From positions 20,698 through 84,697 of the forward strand of contig JAQCGO010000006.1 in the NCBI GenBank assembly GCA_027618995.1: DNA of 64,000 nt. Direction: 5' to 3'. Below the pieces are notes generated by a model. That model saw only the letters and a list, made by a program, of their open reading frames with translations. It was not told the DNA's origin and searched no databases. Shown here piece after piece: positions 9,919-19,555 of this stretch; the stretch's first letter is position 1, and every line of letters starts with the position of its first letter. This stretch comes from Pseudomonadota bacterium. Lineage in GTDB: Bacteria; Pseudomonadota; Gammaproteobacteria; Steroidobacterales; Woeseiaceae. The position numbers and the translations under genes are program-made.

Positions 9919-10972
9919 GATCGACCGCTATTTGCAAGAAGCGCTGAAGCAAAGGGCGTCCGACCTGCATTTCGTATCCGGCGACCCGGCGCGTGTGCGT
10001 GTGCACGGCGATCTGCGTGTTTTGATGGACGAAAGGCTCACGACCGAATTCGTGCGGGAGTGCCTGTATGAAATCATGGACGTCACCGCGCAACGCACGT
10101 TCGAGGCCAAAGAATCTGCCGATTTTGCTTACAACATCGAGAACGTCTCACGCTTTCGCGTCAATATATTTCGCCACATCAACGGCATCGGCGCGGTATT
10201 ACGTGCCATCCCGTCGACCGCCCTGACCCTCGAGCAGCTGAAGATGCCCAAGGTCGTGTATGACCTGTGCAAGCAGACGTCAGGCATGATCCTGGTGACC
10301 GGCAAGACCGGTTCCGGCAAGTCAACGACGCTGGCGGCAATGATCGACTCCATCAACAAGAGCATGAAGGGGCATATCCTCACGATTGAGGATCCGATCG
10401 AGTTTGTACACACGACCAAGAACTGCCTGATCAGCCAACGTGAAATCGGCGAGCACAGCGATTCGTTCGCGGATGCCCTGCATTCGGCCTTGCGTGAGGA
10501 TCCCGACGTCGTACTCGTGGGTGAAATGCGCGACCTCGAGACCATCAGCATTGCCGTGACGGCCGCTGAAATGGGCATTCTCGTCATGGGCACGCTGCAC
10601 ACCAACGGTGCCGCGCAGACCGTCGACCGCATTATCAACTCGTTCCCGGCTGACAAGCAGGCACAGATTCGCACCATGATCTCGACCTCGCTGCGCGGCG
10701 TTGTGTCGCAGCAGTTGCTGCCGACCAAGCAGCAGGCCGGTCGGGTCGCAGCCCTCGAGGTATTGATTAATACCTCGGCCGTGGCCAACCTGATCCGGCA
10801 GGGCAAGCTTGATCAGCTCGAGACCGCCATGCAATCGGGCGGTGCGATGGGTATGCAGACTATGGACTCGGCCCTGATGGTGCTGGTTGAAGGCGCCATA
10901 GTTTCGGGCAGGGAGGCCTACCTGCAGGCGAACCATAAAGCGAAGTTCGATCGCTTCAAGGATGAAGTCTGA
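9911..10972 (+). CDS. PilT-family type IV pilus retraction ATPase (second copy)
   Basis: The second, 353-residue PilT-type ATPase starts MAKIDRYLQEALKQ; upstream in-frame codons overlap the preceding gene and are not conserved. Walker A is TGKTGSGKSTT, Asp box LTIEDPIEFVH, Walker B EDPDVVLVGEMRDLET, His box GTLHTNGAAQT. The two copies are clearly homologous throughout but diverged, so this is an old duplication rather than a recent one. The 8-nt overlap with the first copy and the kinase gene upstream suggest a three-gene operon. No pilin or assembly genes are in the window, so retraction partners must be elsewhere. Confidence 0.93.
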   Translation: MAKIDRYLQEALKQRASDLHFVSGDPARVRVHGDLRVLMDERLTTEFVRECLYEIMDVTAQRTFEAKESADFAYNIENVSRFRVNIFRHINGIGAVLRAIPSTALTLEQLKMPKVVYDLCKQTSGMILVTGKTGSGKSTTLAAMIDSINKSMKGHILTIEDPIEFVHTTKNCLISQREIGEHSDSFADALHSALREDPDVVLVGEMRDLETISIAVTAAEMGILVMGTLHTNGAAQTVDRIINSFPADKQAQIRTMISTSLRGVVSQQLLPTKQQAGRVAALEVLINTSAVANLIRQGKLDQLETAMQSGGAMGMQTMDSALMVLVEGAIVSGREAYLQANHKAKFDRFKDEV

Positions 10973-10975
10973 AAC

Positions 10976-10985
10976 GTGGCATAAT
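10976..10985 (+). promoter_or_regulatory. Possible metG promoter -10 region
   Basis: GTGGCATAAT with CATAAT at 10980-10985, 31 nt before the metG ATG. The same ten bases occur upstream of the HEAT-kinase gene at 6160-6169. A -35 match is weak (TTCAAG about 19 nt upstream), so this is a candidate only. Confidence 0.4.
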
Positions 10986-11015
10986 CGCGGCCTTTGAACC
11001 GGCCCGCCTCAGCAA

Positions 11016-12668
11016 ATGCCCGTAAAGCCACGCAAAATTCTCGTTTCCAATGCCCTGCCCTACGCCAACGGATCCATCCATATGGGCCACCTGGTGGAGT
11101 ACCTGCAGGGCAACATCTGGATCCGTTTCCAGAAACTGCGCGGCCATCAGTGCACTTATATATGTGCCAGTGACGTGCATGGCACGCCTGTCATGCTCAA
11201 GGCACGCGAACTGGGCATCTCACCCGAGGAGTTGACTGAGCAGGTCAGCGCCGAGTTTCTGCGCGATTTCTCCGACTTCGGCATCGAGTTCGACAACTAC
11301 TACACGACCCATTCCCCCGAGAACGAGGCACTCGTCGGCGAGATGTTCGAAACGCTGCGGGCAAATGGCGATATTTACACCAAGACCATCGAACAGGCCT
11401 ACGACGAAAAAGAAGGCATGTTCCTGCCGGATCGCTTTGTTCGCGGTACCTGCCCACGCTGTGGTACGGACGACCAGTACGGGGACGCCTGTGAGAATTG
11501 CGGCGCGACCTACACGCCAGCCGATCTCATCGACCCGATTTCGGTGCTGTCCGGAAGCACGCCGATCAAACGCGACTCGGAACATTACTTCTTCCGCCTG
11601 AGCCAGTACGAACAACGACTGCGCGACTGGATGCAGAGCGCGGCACTCGAGAAAAGCGTGTTAGCCAAGCTCGAGGAGTGGTTCGAGACCGGTTTGCAGG
11701 ACTGGGATATTTCGCGTGATGCGCCGTATTTCGGCTTTCGCATTCCGGGCACCGACGACAAGTATTTCTACGTCTGGCTTGATGCGCCGGTCGGCTACGC
11801 CGCGAGTTTCAGGAATCTCTGCGACCGACGTGACGATCTCGACTTCGATGAGTACTGGCGGCCCGGTCATGACACGGAGCTGTACCATTTCATCGGCAAG
11901 GACATTATGTATTTCCATACCCTGTTCTGGCCAGCGGTATTGCAGGGCGCAGGATTCAGAACGCCGACGAGCGTGTTCGCGCACGGCTTTCTGACGGTCA
12001 ATGGACAAAAAATGTCCAAGTCTCGCGGTACGTTTATCAACGCCCGGACCTACCTCGACCACCTGCACCCCGCACACTTGCGCTACTACTACGCGGCCAA
12101 ACTCGGGCCAACCATTGAAGACCTCGACCTGAACCTCGATGACTTCGCGGCGCGCGTGAACTCAGACCTCGTGGGCAAACTCGTCAATATCGCCAGCCGT
12201 TGCGCCGGCTTCATCAACAAGCGCTTCGACGGCCAACTCGCCACCGAACTGCATGCCCCCGAACTGCACGCAACCTTTGCCGACTCCGCCGACGAGATCG
12301 CCGAGCATTACGAACGGCGTGAATATTCCAAGGCGATGCGCGTCATCATGGCGCTGGCCGACGAAGCCAATCGCTATATTGACGAGCAGAAACCCTGGGT
12401 CATGGCCAAGGACGAGGCGCAGCTCGGCGCCGTCCAGGCCGTCTGCACCCAAGGCATCAATCTGTTCCGCAGTCTCATGATTTATCTCACACCGGTCATT
12501 CCCGGCGTGGCTGACGATGCGCGCGCCTTCCTGCAGGAACAGCACTGGCATTGGGATGACGCAAAAACGCCGCTGCTGGGCGCGACCATAAGCCAGTTCA
12601 AGCCATTGCTGACCCGCGTCGAGCCCGAACAGATCAGCAACATGGTCAAGCAATCGAAACAAAGCTAG
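11016..12668 (+). CDS. metG: Methionyl-tRNA synthetase
   Basis: Class I aminoacyl-tRNA synthetase charging tRNA-Met. The 550-residue protein has HIGH-type [12 protein letters not shown] near the N-terminus, a zinc knuckle [18 protein letters not shown], the substrate-pocket WLDAPVGY, and KMSKS in [12 protein letters not shown]. The anticodon-binding alpha-helical domain follows. It lacks the C-terminal EMAPII-like tRNA-binding/dimerisation domain that lengthens E. coli MetG to about 677 residues; the shorter form is known in other bacteria and the end looks natural, not broken. Downstream is the rnf operon, 18 nt away. Confidence 0.97.
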   Translation: MPVKPRKILVSNALPYANGSIHMGHLVEYLQGNIWIRFQKLRGHQCTYICASDVHGTPVMLKARELGISPEELTEQVSAEFLRDFSDFGIEFDNYYTTHSPENEALVGEMFETLRANGDIYTKTIEQAYDEKEGMFLPDRFVRGTCPRCGTDDQYGDACENCGATYTPADLIDPISVLSGSTPIKRDSEHYFFRLSQYEQRLRDWMQSAALEKSVLAKLEEWFETGLQDWDISRDAPYFGFRIPGTDDKYFYVWLDAPVGYAASFRNLCDRRDDLDFDEYWRPGHDTELYHFIGKDIMYFHTLFWPAVLQGAGFRTPTSVFAHGFLTVNGQKMSKSRGTFINARTYLDHLHPAHLRYYYAAKLGPTIEDLDLNLDDFAARVNSDLVGKLVNIASRCAGFINKRFDGQLATELHAPELHATFADSADEIAEHYERREYSKAMRVIMALADEANRYIDEQKPWVMAKDEAQLGAVQAVCTQGINLFRSLMIYLTPVIPGVADDARAFLQEQHWHWDDAKTPLLGATISQFKPLLTRVEPEQISNMVKQSKQS

Positions 12669-12686
12669 TTACAATATGACTCTGCC

Positions 12687-13268
12687 ATGTCAGAGCTAAT
12701 CGTCATTCTGGTCGGAACCGTGCTCGTCAACAATTTTGTGTTGGTGCGATTCCTCGGCCTGTGCCCGTTCCTCGGAGTTTCGCAAAATATCGAAGCCGCG
12801 GCGGGCATGTCACTGGCGACCGCGTTCGTACTGACCCTGTCATCTGCGACCGCCTACCTGTTACACCATTATGTACTCGTCCCCCTCGATCTTGAGTACC
12901 TGCAGACGATCGGCTTCATACTCGTTATTGCGGCCAGCGTGCAATTCACGGAGATCATGGTCCGTCGCCTGAGCCCCTTGCTGCACCAGGTTCTGGGCAT
13001 CTATATCCCGTTGATCGCGACCAATTGTGCGGTGCTCGGCGTCGCCCTGCTCAACGTGCAGCAGTCCAAGGGCTTTGTGCAATCCGTGTTCTTCGGATTT
13101 GGCGCCGCCGCCGGATTCGCGTTGGTACTGGTGCTGTTTGCCTCGATTCGCGAACGACTTGACGCAGCTGACGTGCCGTCTCCGTTTCGCGGCACCGCTA
13201 TCGCATTGATGACAGCCGGCATCATGTCACTCGCCTTCATGGGCTTTGTTGGCATGGCGCGGCCATGA
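12687..13268 (+). CDS. rnfA: Electron transport complex subunit RnfA/RsxA
   Basis: Integral inner-membrane subunit of the Rnf complex (ferredoxin/NADH and ion gradient coupling, or SoxR reduction as Rsx). The 193-residue product has about six membrane spans and typical motifs [30 protein letters not shown] and [15 protein letters not shown]. It pairs with RnfE, which shows the same topology and similar motifs. Overlaps rnfB by 4 nt (ATGA). First gene of the rnfABCDGE-nth operon. Confidence 0.97.
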   Translation: MSELIVILVGTVLVNNFVLVRFLGLCPFLGVSQNIEAAAGMSLATAFVLTLSSATAYLLHHYVLVPLDLEYLQTIGFILVIAASVQFTEIMVRRLSPLLHQVLGIYIPLIATNCAVLGVALLNVQQSKGFVQSVFFGFGAAAGFALVLVLFASIRERLDAADVPSPFRGTAIALMTAGIMSLAFMGFVGMARP

Positions 13269-13750
13269 GCGCTGTGCTCACCATTGCCCTGATTGCGCTG
13301 CTGGCCGGCCTGGTGCTCAGTTATGCGTACCGCTTGTTGCCAGCGGAATCAGGCAGCCTGGTCGAACAGGTCAACGACCTCCTGCCGCAAACTCAGTGCG
13401 CGCAATGCGGCTATCCCGGTTGTCGTCCCTATGCAGCGGCCATCGTCAACGAGGATGCGGCGATCAACCTGTGCCCGCCGGGCGGTGAGCATACGATGCG
13501 CGAGCTCGCGGATCTGCTTGGGCGGGAGACCCTGCCACTGGCCAGCGTGGCGCAGGACACGCGAATGGTGGCGCAGATCGATGAAGATCTTTGTATCGGC
13601 TGTATGCATTGCCGCAGCGCCTGCCCCGTCGACGCGATCATCGGCAGCCACCAATTCATGCACTCGATCCTCGAAGCCGAATGCACCGGCTGCGAGTTGT
13701 GCGTGGCGCCCTGCCCGGTTGATTGCATCAGTATGCGGAGCGCCGCATGA
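13265..13750 (+). CDS. rnfB: Electron transport complex subunit RnfB
   Basis: Membrane-anchored iron-sulfur subunit, 161 residues. An N-terminal anchor is followed by a [4Fe-4S] binding segment ([11 protein letters not shown], later LCPPGG) and two ferredoxin-type clusters: [14 protein letters not shown] and [14 protein letters not shown]. It passes electrons within the Rnf complex. The protein is on the short side, as is usual for the RsxB form. It overlaps rnfA and rnfC by 4 nt each, signalling coupled translation. Confidence 0.96.
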   Translation: MSAVLTIALIALLAGLVLSYAYRLLPAESGSLVEQVNDLLPQTQCAQCGYPGCRPYAAAIVNEDAAINLCPPGGEHTMRELADLLGRETLPLASVAQDTRMVAQIDEDLCIGCMHCRSACPVDAIIGSHQFMHSILEAECTGCELCVAPCPVDCISMRSAA

Positions 13751-15264
13751 GTGCACCAACGTATGACCTTGGCAAGTTGCACGGCGGCATTCGCCTGGAG
13801 TCAGGCAAATCGGCCGCCACTCGCAACTCGATACAGAAGATGCCGTTGCCGGCACAACTCATAATTCCGATCACGCAACATGTTGGCGATCCGGCACACT
13901 CGATCGTCACGATCGGCGAACGAGTTTTGAAGGGCCAATTGATTGCCGAACCCGGCGGTAGCCTGAGCGCTCCGGTACATGCCTCATCATCAGGGAAAGT
14001 CGTGGCCATCGAACCCTGGCCCGTGTCGCGGCGCTACGGTGCCAACGCGCCCTGCATCGTCATCGAGTGTGATGGTGAGGACCGCGCGATTGAGCCCGCC
14101 GTGACCCAGGCTGCTTACGACATGCTGTCGGCGGACGAGCTGCTGGCCCGCATCCTGCAAGGTGGCATCGTCGGTCTCGGCGGCGCCGTATTCCCAACCG
14201 CACAGAAGCTTATGCAGGCACTGACCTGCGACCTCAAGTACCTGCTCCTGAACGGCGTTGAGTGCGAGCCGTACATCAGCTGCGACGACATGCTGATGCG
14301 CGAGTATGCCCGCGAAGTCCTGGGCGGCGCCCGCATACTGATGCACGCCTTGCAGCTTGATGTCTGCTACATCGTTGTCGAGAGCGACAAGCCACTGGCG
14401 CTGCAGAGCCTCGGTGAGCAACTCGCCGAGCTCGGCGACAAACGTATCGTGCTCAAACAGGTGCCCACTATCTACCCCTCGGGTGGCGAAGATCAGCTGG
14501 TGCAGCTGGTTACAAATCTCGAAGTTCCGTCCGGCGGCCTGCCGACCGATGTCGGCTGCCTGGTGCAGAACGTCGGTACGGCCAGCGCTATTTATGACTG
14601 GATTGTGCATGGCAAGCCATTGTTGTCCCGAGTGACCACGGTGACCGGCGATGGTGTTGTGAATCCCATGAACGTCGAAGCGCGCATCGGTACGCTGGTT
14701 GGCGACATCATTCGGTTTGCTGGCGGCTACACCGAGAGCGCACAACAATTGATTATCGGCGGGCCGATGACCGGCAAGTCCATGTCGACGGACCTGGTGC
14801 CGCTGGTCAAAGCCAGCAATTGTATTCTGGTCTTGTCGCGAGCACCGTCGATTGGGGCGAAGTCCCCATGCATTCGTTGCGGCGACTGCGCAGCCGTCTG
14901 CCCGGTGCAACTGTTGCCACAACAGTTGTACTGGTATTCCTGCGCCGACGATGAGAAAAAGTTGCGACTGCACGGACTGACGGACTGCATCGAGTGTGGC
15001 TGTTGCGACCTTGTATGTCCCAGTCACATCCCGTTGACCGCCGAGTTCCGCGTTGCGAAAGCGCGTATCCAGGAACAGGCCGACGAGAAGGCGCGTGCCG
15101 AGCGTGCCCGGTCGCGCTTCGAGGCGCGCAACGAACGCATTGAGAGTGAACAACGCGCCCGCGACGCGGAACTCGAACAACAGCGCGCGACAGCGAAGCG
15201 GATCGGCCCTGCCGAAATCGCTGCGATACTGCAACGCAAGCAACAACAGCAGGACAAGGACTGA
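13747..15264 (+). CDS. rnfC: Electron transport complex subunit RnfC
   Basis: The 505-residue NADH-binding peripheral subunit of Rnf. The start used is the ATG at 13747 overlapping the rnfB TGA; a start 8 codons upstream would lie inside rnfB. The N-terminus is GKLHGGIRLESGK; two ferredoxin motifs are visible (CIRCGDCAAVCPVQ and CIECGCCDLVCPSH), with the SLBB/flavin region before them. The C-terminus ends in a charged coiled-coil of about 70 residues rich in Glu, Arg, Ala and Gln and lacks the very long repetitive tail of E. coli RsxC (about 740 residues). Confidence 0.96.
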   Translation: MSAPTYDLGKLHGGIRLESGKSAATRNSIQKMPLPAQLIIPITQHVGDPAHSIVTIGERVLKGQLIAEPGGSLSAPVHASSSGKVVAIEPWPVSRRYGANAPCIVIECDGEDRAIEPAVTQAAYDMLSADELLARILQGGIVGLGGAVFPTAQKLMQALTCDLKYLLLNGVECEPYISCDDMLMREYAREVLGGARILMHALQLDVCYIVVESDKPLALQSLGEQLAELGDKRIVLKQVPTIYPSGGEDQLVQLVTNLEVPSGGLPTDVGCLVQNVGTASAIYDWIVHGKPLLSRVTTVTGDGVVNPMNVEARIGTLVGDIIRFAGGYTESAQQLIIGGPMTGKSMSTDLVPLVKASNCILVLSRAPSIGAKSPCIRCGDCAAVCPVQLLPQQLYWYSCADDEKKLRLHGLTDCIECGCCDLVCPSHIPLTAEFRVAKARIQEQADEKARAERARSRFEARNERIESEQRARDAELEQQRATAKRIGPAEIAAILQRKQQQQDKD

Positions 15265-15266
15265 AC

Positions 15267-16319
15267 GTGGAATTTACGCGTACTGAAGCGCCCTATCTGA
15301 CACCCAGCGTGAATGTCGCCGGCATGATGTTGCAGGTGTTGCTCGCCCTGGTGCCCGCCGCTCTTGCTCATATGTGGTATTTCGGCCCGGGAATTCTCTT
15401 CAACCTGGTCGTTGCGGCGGTTTTTTGCGTTGCCGGCGAAGCGCTGATGATGCACGCGCGTGGCCGTGATCCGATGCTCGCCCTGGCCGACTACAGTGCA
15501 TTGGTGACGGCGGCCTTGCTTGCCTTCGCCGTGCCGTCGCTGACGCCCTGGTGGGTTACCGCGACCGGCGCATTGTTTGGCGTGGTGGTCGCCAAGCATC
15601 TGTACGGTGGCATTGGATTCAACCTGTTTAATCCCGCGATGGCCGGCTACGTCGTCATCCTGGTGGCGTTTCCTCTGCAAATGAATTTATGGGTCGCGCC
15701 GAGTATGGGTGACATCGACTACATCAGCCTGAGCATCGCGCAGACGCTCGTTTATACGCTGACCGGAAACCTGCCCGATACGCTGACTTTCGATGCGGTG
15801 AGCCGGGCTACGCCACTCGATGCGATGCAAACAGGTCTGCGCGATCTGCAGACCTATGCCGAGATTCGCGCCAATCCGATCATGGGTGACTTCGGCGGTC
15901 GGGGCTGGGAGTGGATCGGCAACTTTGTTGCGGTCGGCGGATTCTGGTTGCTGATCAGGAAAATCATTCGCTGGCAGATCCCGACCGGCGTGTTTCTCGG
16001 CCTGCTGGTTCCCGCCGGTATCATGTATCTCGCCGATCCAAGCACGCATGCCAGCCCTGGATTTCATTTGTTCTCCGGCGCAACGATCCTCTGTGCTTTT
16101 TTCATCGCGACCGATCCGGTCTCGGCCGCCACCAGTCCGAAGGGTCGCTTCCTCTACGGTCTCGGCATAGGCTTCCTGACTTTCGTGATGCGTCGCTGGG
16201 GCGCATACGCCGACGGCGTGGCATTCGCCGTCCTGTTAATGAACATGGCAACCCCGGCAATCGACTACTTTACCCGGCCGCATATTGTCGGTCACCCACG
16301 CGGCAGGCGGAACCAGTGA
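15267..16319 (+). CDS. rnfD: Electron transport complex subunit RnfD
   Basis: Polytopic inner-membrane flavoprotein subunit, 350 residues, GTG start 3 nt after rnfC. RnfD normally carries a covalently bound FMN on a threonine in an SGAT-like loop; the matching region here reads FDAVSRATPLDAM, where the Thr of SRAT is the likely acceptor. Further motifs are GGIGFNLFNPAMAGY and a C-terminal TDPVSAATSPKGR. Overlaps rnfG by 4 nt (GTGA). Confidence 0.95.
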   Translation: MEFTRTEAPYLTPSVNVAGMMLQVLLALVPAALAHMWYFGPGILFNLVVAAVFCVAGEALMMHARGRDPMLALADYSALVTAALLAFAVPSLTPWWVTATGALFGVVVAKHLYGGIGFNLFNPAMAGYVVILVAFPLQMNLWVAPSMGDIDYISLSIAQTLVYTLTGNLPDTLTFDAVSRATPLDAMQTGLRDLQTYAEIRANPIMGDFGGRGWEWIGNFVAVGGFWLLIRKIIRWQIPTGVFLGLLVPAGIMYLADPSTHASPGFHLFSGATILCAFFIATDPVSAATSPKGRFLYGLGIGFLTFVMRRWGAYADGVAFAVLLMNMATPAIDYFTRPHIVGHPRGRRNQ

Positions 16320-16954
16320 GCGGCGCGACGGCGATCCTTAAAAGCGGTGCGACGCTTGCGATCATTGCGACGATTTGTACCGCCCTGGTTGCGGCGACGT
16401 ACACCCAGACCACCGATCGCATTGCAGCGAACGAAAAGACCTTACTGGAGCAGAGCCTGCAACCCGCATTGGCGAACACCTTTTATGACAGCAGTGTCAG
16501 CGAATCACGACTGGTTCTCGACCCGCCGCATGGCCTGCCCGGAACGGAAGCCGCTATCATCTACCGTGTCTACTCGGGCGACGAACCGGTCGCTGCATTG
16601 TTTGTGGTAACCGCGCGCGATGGTTTTGCGGGGCCGATTCGGATACTGCTCGGTGTTAACATTGACGGCATCGTCACCGGTGTGCGCATTCTGCAGCACC
16701 GCGAGACGCCGGGATACGGCGACAAGATCGATGCCCGCAAGTCGGATTGGGTGCATCAGTTTGCGTCGCGCTCACTGCAGGATCCTCCGGTCGCGCGATG
16801 GAAAATACAAAGCGACGGCGGAGAATTCGATCAACTCACCGGCGCCTCGGTAACACCACGCGCCGTCATCAAGGCGATTCACGAGACGCTGCTTTACTTC
16901 GAGGCCCATCGCGACAATATTTTTGCCGCGACCGCGACGGATGAAGAGTCATGA
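16316..16954 (+). CDS. rnfG: Electron transport complex subunit RnfG
   Basis: The 212-residue subunit has one N-terminal membrane anchor and a periplasmic FMN-binding domain. The GTG at 16316 overlaps the rnfD stop; the longer upstream frame is only antisense or out-of-frame rnfD. The flavinylation motif D-x2-(S/T)-G-A-(T/S) is DQLTGAS, with Ser at the position that is normally the FMN-bearing Thr. GETPGYGDKI-type sequence (RETPGYGDKIDA) is also present. Overlaps rnfE by 4 nt (ATGA). Confidence 0.95.
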   Translation: MSGATAILKSGATLAIIATICTALVAATYTQTTDRIAANEKTLLEQSLQPALANTFYDSSVSESRLVLDPPHGLPGTEAAIIYRVYSGDEPVAALFVVTARDGFAGPIRILLGVNIDGIVTGVRILQHRETPGYGDKIDARKSDWVHQFASRSLQDPPVARWKIQSDGGEFDQLTGASVTPRAVIKAIHETLLYFEAHRDNIFAATATDEES

Positions 16955-17628
16955 CGCGGAGGCGCCTGCGAGAACGATTGCTGACCGGCATCTGGTACGA
17001 CAATCCGGGCCTCGTGCAACTGCTCGGCCTCTGCCCGTTGCTGGCGGTAACGACCACTTTCGTCAATGGCCTCGGTCTGGGCGCCGCAACCCTGTTGGTC
17101 CTGACGCTATCGAATGGCCTCGTCTCCGCAAGCCGTCGCTGGATTCGCAATGAAATCCGGATTCCTATCTATGTGCTGATTATCGCGAGTTTGGTCACCT
17201 GTGTGGAATTGATCTTCAAGGCCTGGTTTCCCAGCCTCGATCGTTCGCTGGGCATATTTATTCCGTTGATCGTTACCAACTGCGCGATCGTCGCGCGTGC
17301 TGAAGTCTTTGCCTCGCGCAATTCCGTGTCAGCGAGCATTGTTGACGGTATTGACATGGGAGCTGGCTTTGCTTTATTGCTGATGGCGATTGGCGCGTTT
17401 CGCGAATTAGTCGGAAATGCTTCGATATTGTCGGGTTTCGACATGCTTACGGGCAATGACGCATTCACGGGTCTGTCATTCGCCGACCACGGCCTGTTGC
17501 TCGCGATCCTTCCGCCCGGCGCGTTTTTCAGCCTGGCGCTCGCAGTGGCCGCGAAGAACGCGTTCGACCGCAAACGGCGCCGCGCGCGTAATACAGGTGC
17601 GACTCGCAGCCTGCGCCGCTCGGGCTAA
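16951..17628 (+). CDS. rnfE: Electron transport complex subunit RnfE
   Basis: The 225-residue integral membrane subunit is homologous to RnfA. Motifs are NPGLVQLLGLCPLLAVT near the N-terminus and GIFIPLIVTNCAIVARAE in the middle. It ends with a short basic cytoplasmic tail. The order A-B-C-D-G-E is complete in this window, so a functional Rnf/Rsx complex is likely. The nth gene follows 4 nt after the stop, the classic gammaproteobacterial arrangement. Confidence 0.96.
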   Translation: MTRRRLRERLLTGIWYDNPGLVQLLGLCPLLAVTTTFVNGLGLGAATLLVLTLSNGLVSASRRWIRNEIRIPIYVLIIASLVTCVELIFKAWFPSLDRSLGIFIPLIVTNCAIVARAEVFASRNSVSASIVDGIDMGAGFALLLMAIGAFRELVGNASILSGFDMLTGNDAFTGLSFADHGLLLAILPPGAFFSLALAVAAKNAFDRKRRRARNTGATRSLRRSG

Positions 17629-17632
17629 GCGC

Positions 17633-18283
17633 ATGAACGGCGACAAGCGCAACAGGATTTACCAGAAATTACAGGAACTCGATCCGCACCCAACGACCGA
17701 GCTACGCTATGTGAATCCGTTCGAATTGCTGATCAGCGTGATCCTGTCAGCACAAGCCACGGACATCAGCGTCAACAAGGCAACGGCAAATCTTTACCCG
17801 GTCGCCAATACGCCGGCAGCCATCCTCGCACTCGGCGTCGCCGGACTGAAGCCCTTTGTTCGCACCATTGGCCTCTATAACAACAAGGCCGAAAACATCA
17901 TCAAGACCTGCAGGATTCTGCTTGAGCAGCATGGCGGCGAAGTGCCGCGGACCCGCGCGGCGCTGGAGGCCTTACCGGGCGTCGGCAGGAAGACCGCCAA
18001 TGTCGTCCTGAATACCGCATTCGGCGAAGCCACCATCGCCGTCGACACGCATATTTTCCGCGTGTCGAACCGCACCGGTATCGCCAAGGGCAAGACACCG
18101 CTCGAGGTCGAAAAGCGTCTGTTGCGCGTGACTCCCGACGAGTTCAAGAAGGATGCGCACCATTGGCTGATCCTGCATGGCCGTTACGTCTGCAAGGCTC
18201 GCCAGCCGCTGTGTGGCGCGTGCGCCATCGAGCCCTGGTGCGAGTATGGCCGGAAAATCCATCAACCCGGGGAATCGACATGA
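17633..18283 (+). CDS. nth: Endonuclease III (DNA glycosylase/AP lyase)
   Basis: The 216-residue base-excision-repair enzyme removes oxidised pyrimidines. The helix-hairpin-helix LPGVGRKTANVVL contains the catalytic Lys; the catalytic Asp is in VDTHIFRVSNR. The [4Fe-4S] cluster motif C-x6-C-x2-C-x5-C (CKARQPLCGACAIEPWC) closes the protein. ATG at 17633 gives the standard N-terminus MNGDKRNRIY; longer upstream frame is rnfE in another phase. It overlaps the DUF1841 gene by 4 nt. Confidence 0.98.
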   Translation: MNGDKRNRIYQKLQELDPHPTTELRYVNPFELLISVILSAQATDISVNKATANLYPVANTPAAILALGVAGLKPFVRTIGLYNNKAENIIKTCRILLEQHGGEVPRTRAALEALPGVGRKTANVVLNTAFGEATIAVDTHIFRVSNRTGIAKGKTPLEVEKRLLRVTPDEFKKDAHHWLILHGRYVCKARQPLCGACAIEPWCEYGRKIHQPGEST

Positions 18284-18696
18284 TTTTCGGCCAGGATCGA
18301 GGCGAGCTGCGCAAAATGTACGCGGACGCATGGCAAAAGCATTGCAGCGCAGTGCCGCTATCACCACTTGAGGCACAGATCGCTGCCGTGGTCGCCGTGC
18401 ATCCTGAATACCATGCGTCGGTCAGCGGTGATCTCGAGGCCGATTTCACCATTGAGGACGGCAGCACGAACCCGTTTTTGCATATGGGCCTGCACATGGG
18501 TATTCGTGAGCAGGTAGCCATTGACCGGCCCGCGGGAGTAGCGGCCGTTTTCCGTCAGTTGACCGCGCGTCTCGGCGACTCGCATCAAGCCGAGCATCGT
18601 ATGCTCGATTGCCTGGCTGAGACATTATGGGACGCACAACGCAGGCAGGCCCCGCCGGACGAGGCCGCTTACCTGGAACGCCTGCGCACGTTGTAA
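18280..18696 (+). CDS. DUF1841 family protein
   Basis: The 138-residue cytoplasmic protein begins MIFGQDRGELRKMYADAW, a recognisable DUF1841 N-terminus, and contains NPFLHMGLHMGIREQ in the middle. No catalytic motif or membrane segment is visible. DUF1841 genes are often found after nth in gammaproteobacteria; their role is unknown to me. Its ATG overlaps the nth TGA, so it belongs to the rnf-nth operon. It ends 31 nt before the MNIO gene. Confidence 0.85.
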   Translation: MIFGQDRGELRKMYADAWQKHCSAVPLSPLEAQIAAVVAVHPEYHASVSGDLEADFTIEDGSTNPFLHMGLHMGIREQVAIDRPAGVAAVFRQLTARLGDSHQAEHRMLDCLAETLWDAQRRQAPPDEAAYLERLRTL

Positions 18697-18727
18697 TAAA
18701 CCGCCGCCACACGAGGTCTGATAGGGC

Positions 18728-19555
18728 ATGCGTGAAGTGAAACCACAATATCCTGTGCACGGGGCCGGGCTGGGGCTACGCCGTCCATTGGCGGAAAAAC
18801 TCAAAGCCGTGCCGGAAGGGGCCATCGATTTCATGGAGGTCGCGCCCGAGAACTGGATTCACGTTGGTGGCGCAATGGGCAAGACCCTGCGCTACTTTAC
18901 CGAACGCTATCCGTTTCTGGTTCACGGCTTATCGCTATCCATCGGTGCGCCGGCGCCGCTCGACGAGCAGCTGGTCCGGGACATCAAGGAGTTCATGGTC
19001 GCGCATGATATTCGCATGTACTCCGAGCACTTGAGTTATTGCGGCGACGATGGCCACCTATATGACCTGATGCCAATCCCGTTTACGGCTGAAGCCGTGC
19101 AGTATGTCGCAGCGCGGGTGCGGCGCGTGCAGGACATACTCGAACAGCGCATCGCACTCGAAAATGTTTCTTACTACGCGCCGACGGATTCGAGCATGAC
19201 GGAGCTGGACTTCCTGCTGGCCGTACTGGACGAAGCGGACTGCGACCTAATGCTCGACATCAACAACATTGTGGTCAACAGCATCAACCATGGCTACGAC
19301 GCGCACGACTTCATGCGCAGGATGCCGGCCGCGCGCTTGCGCTACCTGCACCTGGCCGGACACCTGGTTGAGGCGCCGGATTTGCGTATCGATACACATG
19401 GCAGCGCCGTCGACCAGCAGTCATGGGAGTTGCTGACCGCTGCCTACCAACAATTCGGCCCCGTGCCAACGTTGCTCGAGCGCGACTTCAATTTTCCGCC
19501 CATAGAAGAATTGCTGGCGGAAGTCGCCCGCATTCGGAATCTGCAAAATGCCTGA
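18728..19555 (+). CDS. MNIO family (DUF692) multinuclear iron oxidative enzyme
   Basis: The 275-residue TIM-barrel protein has the DUF692 hallmarks: GAGLGLR start, FMEVAPENWI, SEHLSYCG, ALENVSYY, LMLDINNIVVN, HLAGH and a C-terminal LLERDFNFPP. The His, Asp and Glu residues that bind two or three irons in MNIO enzymes such as MbnB are present in these blocks. Family members modify cysteines of ribosomal peptides (methanobactin, bufferins) with a partner protein. The partner gene (DUF2063) follows with an 8-nt overlap and DoxX after that, the HvfB-C-D order. No DUF2282-type precursor peptide is seen next to it. Confidence 0.9.
   Translation: MREVKPQYPVHGAGLGLRRPLAEKLKAVPEGAIDFMEVAPENWIHVGGAMGKTLRYFTERYPFLVHGLSLSIGAPAPLDEQLVRDIKEFMVAHDIRMYSEHLSYCGDDGHLYDLMPIPFTAEAVQYVAARVRRVQDILEQRIALENVSYYAPTDSSMTELDFLLAVLDEADCDLMLDINNIVVNSINHGYDAHDFMRRMPAARLRYLHLAGHLVEAPDLRIDTHGSAVDQQSWELLTAAYQQFGPVPTLLERDFNFPPIEELLAEVARIRNLQNA

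Noticed and set aside
18697..18727. Hidden RiPP precursor before the MNIO gene
   Set aside because: Only 31 bp, too short for a precursor; no Cys-rich frame on either strand nearby.
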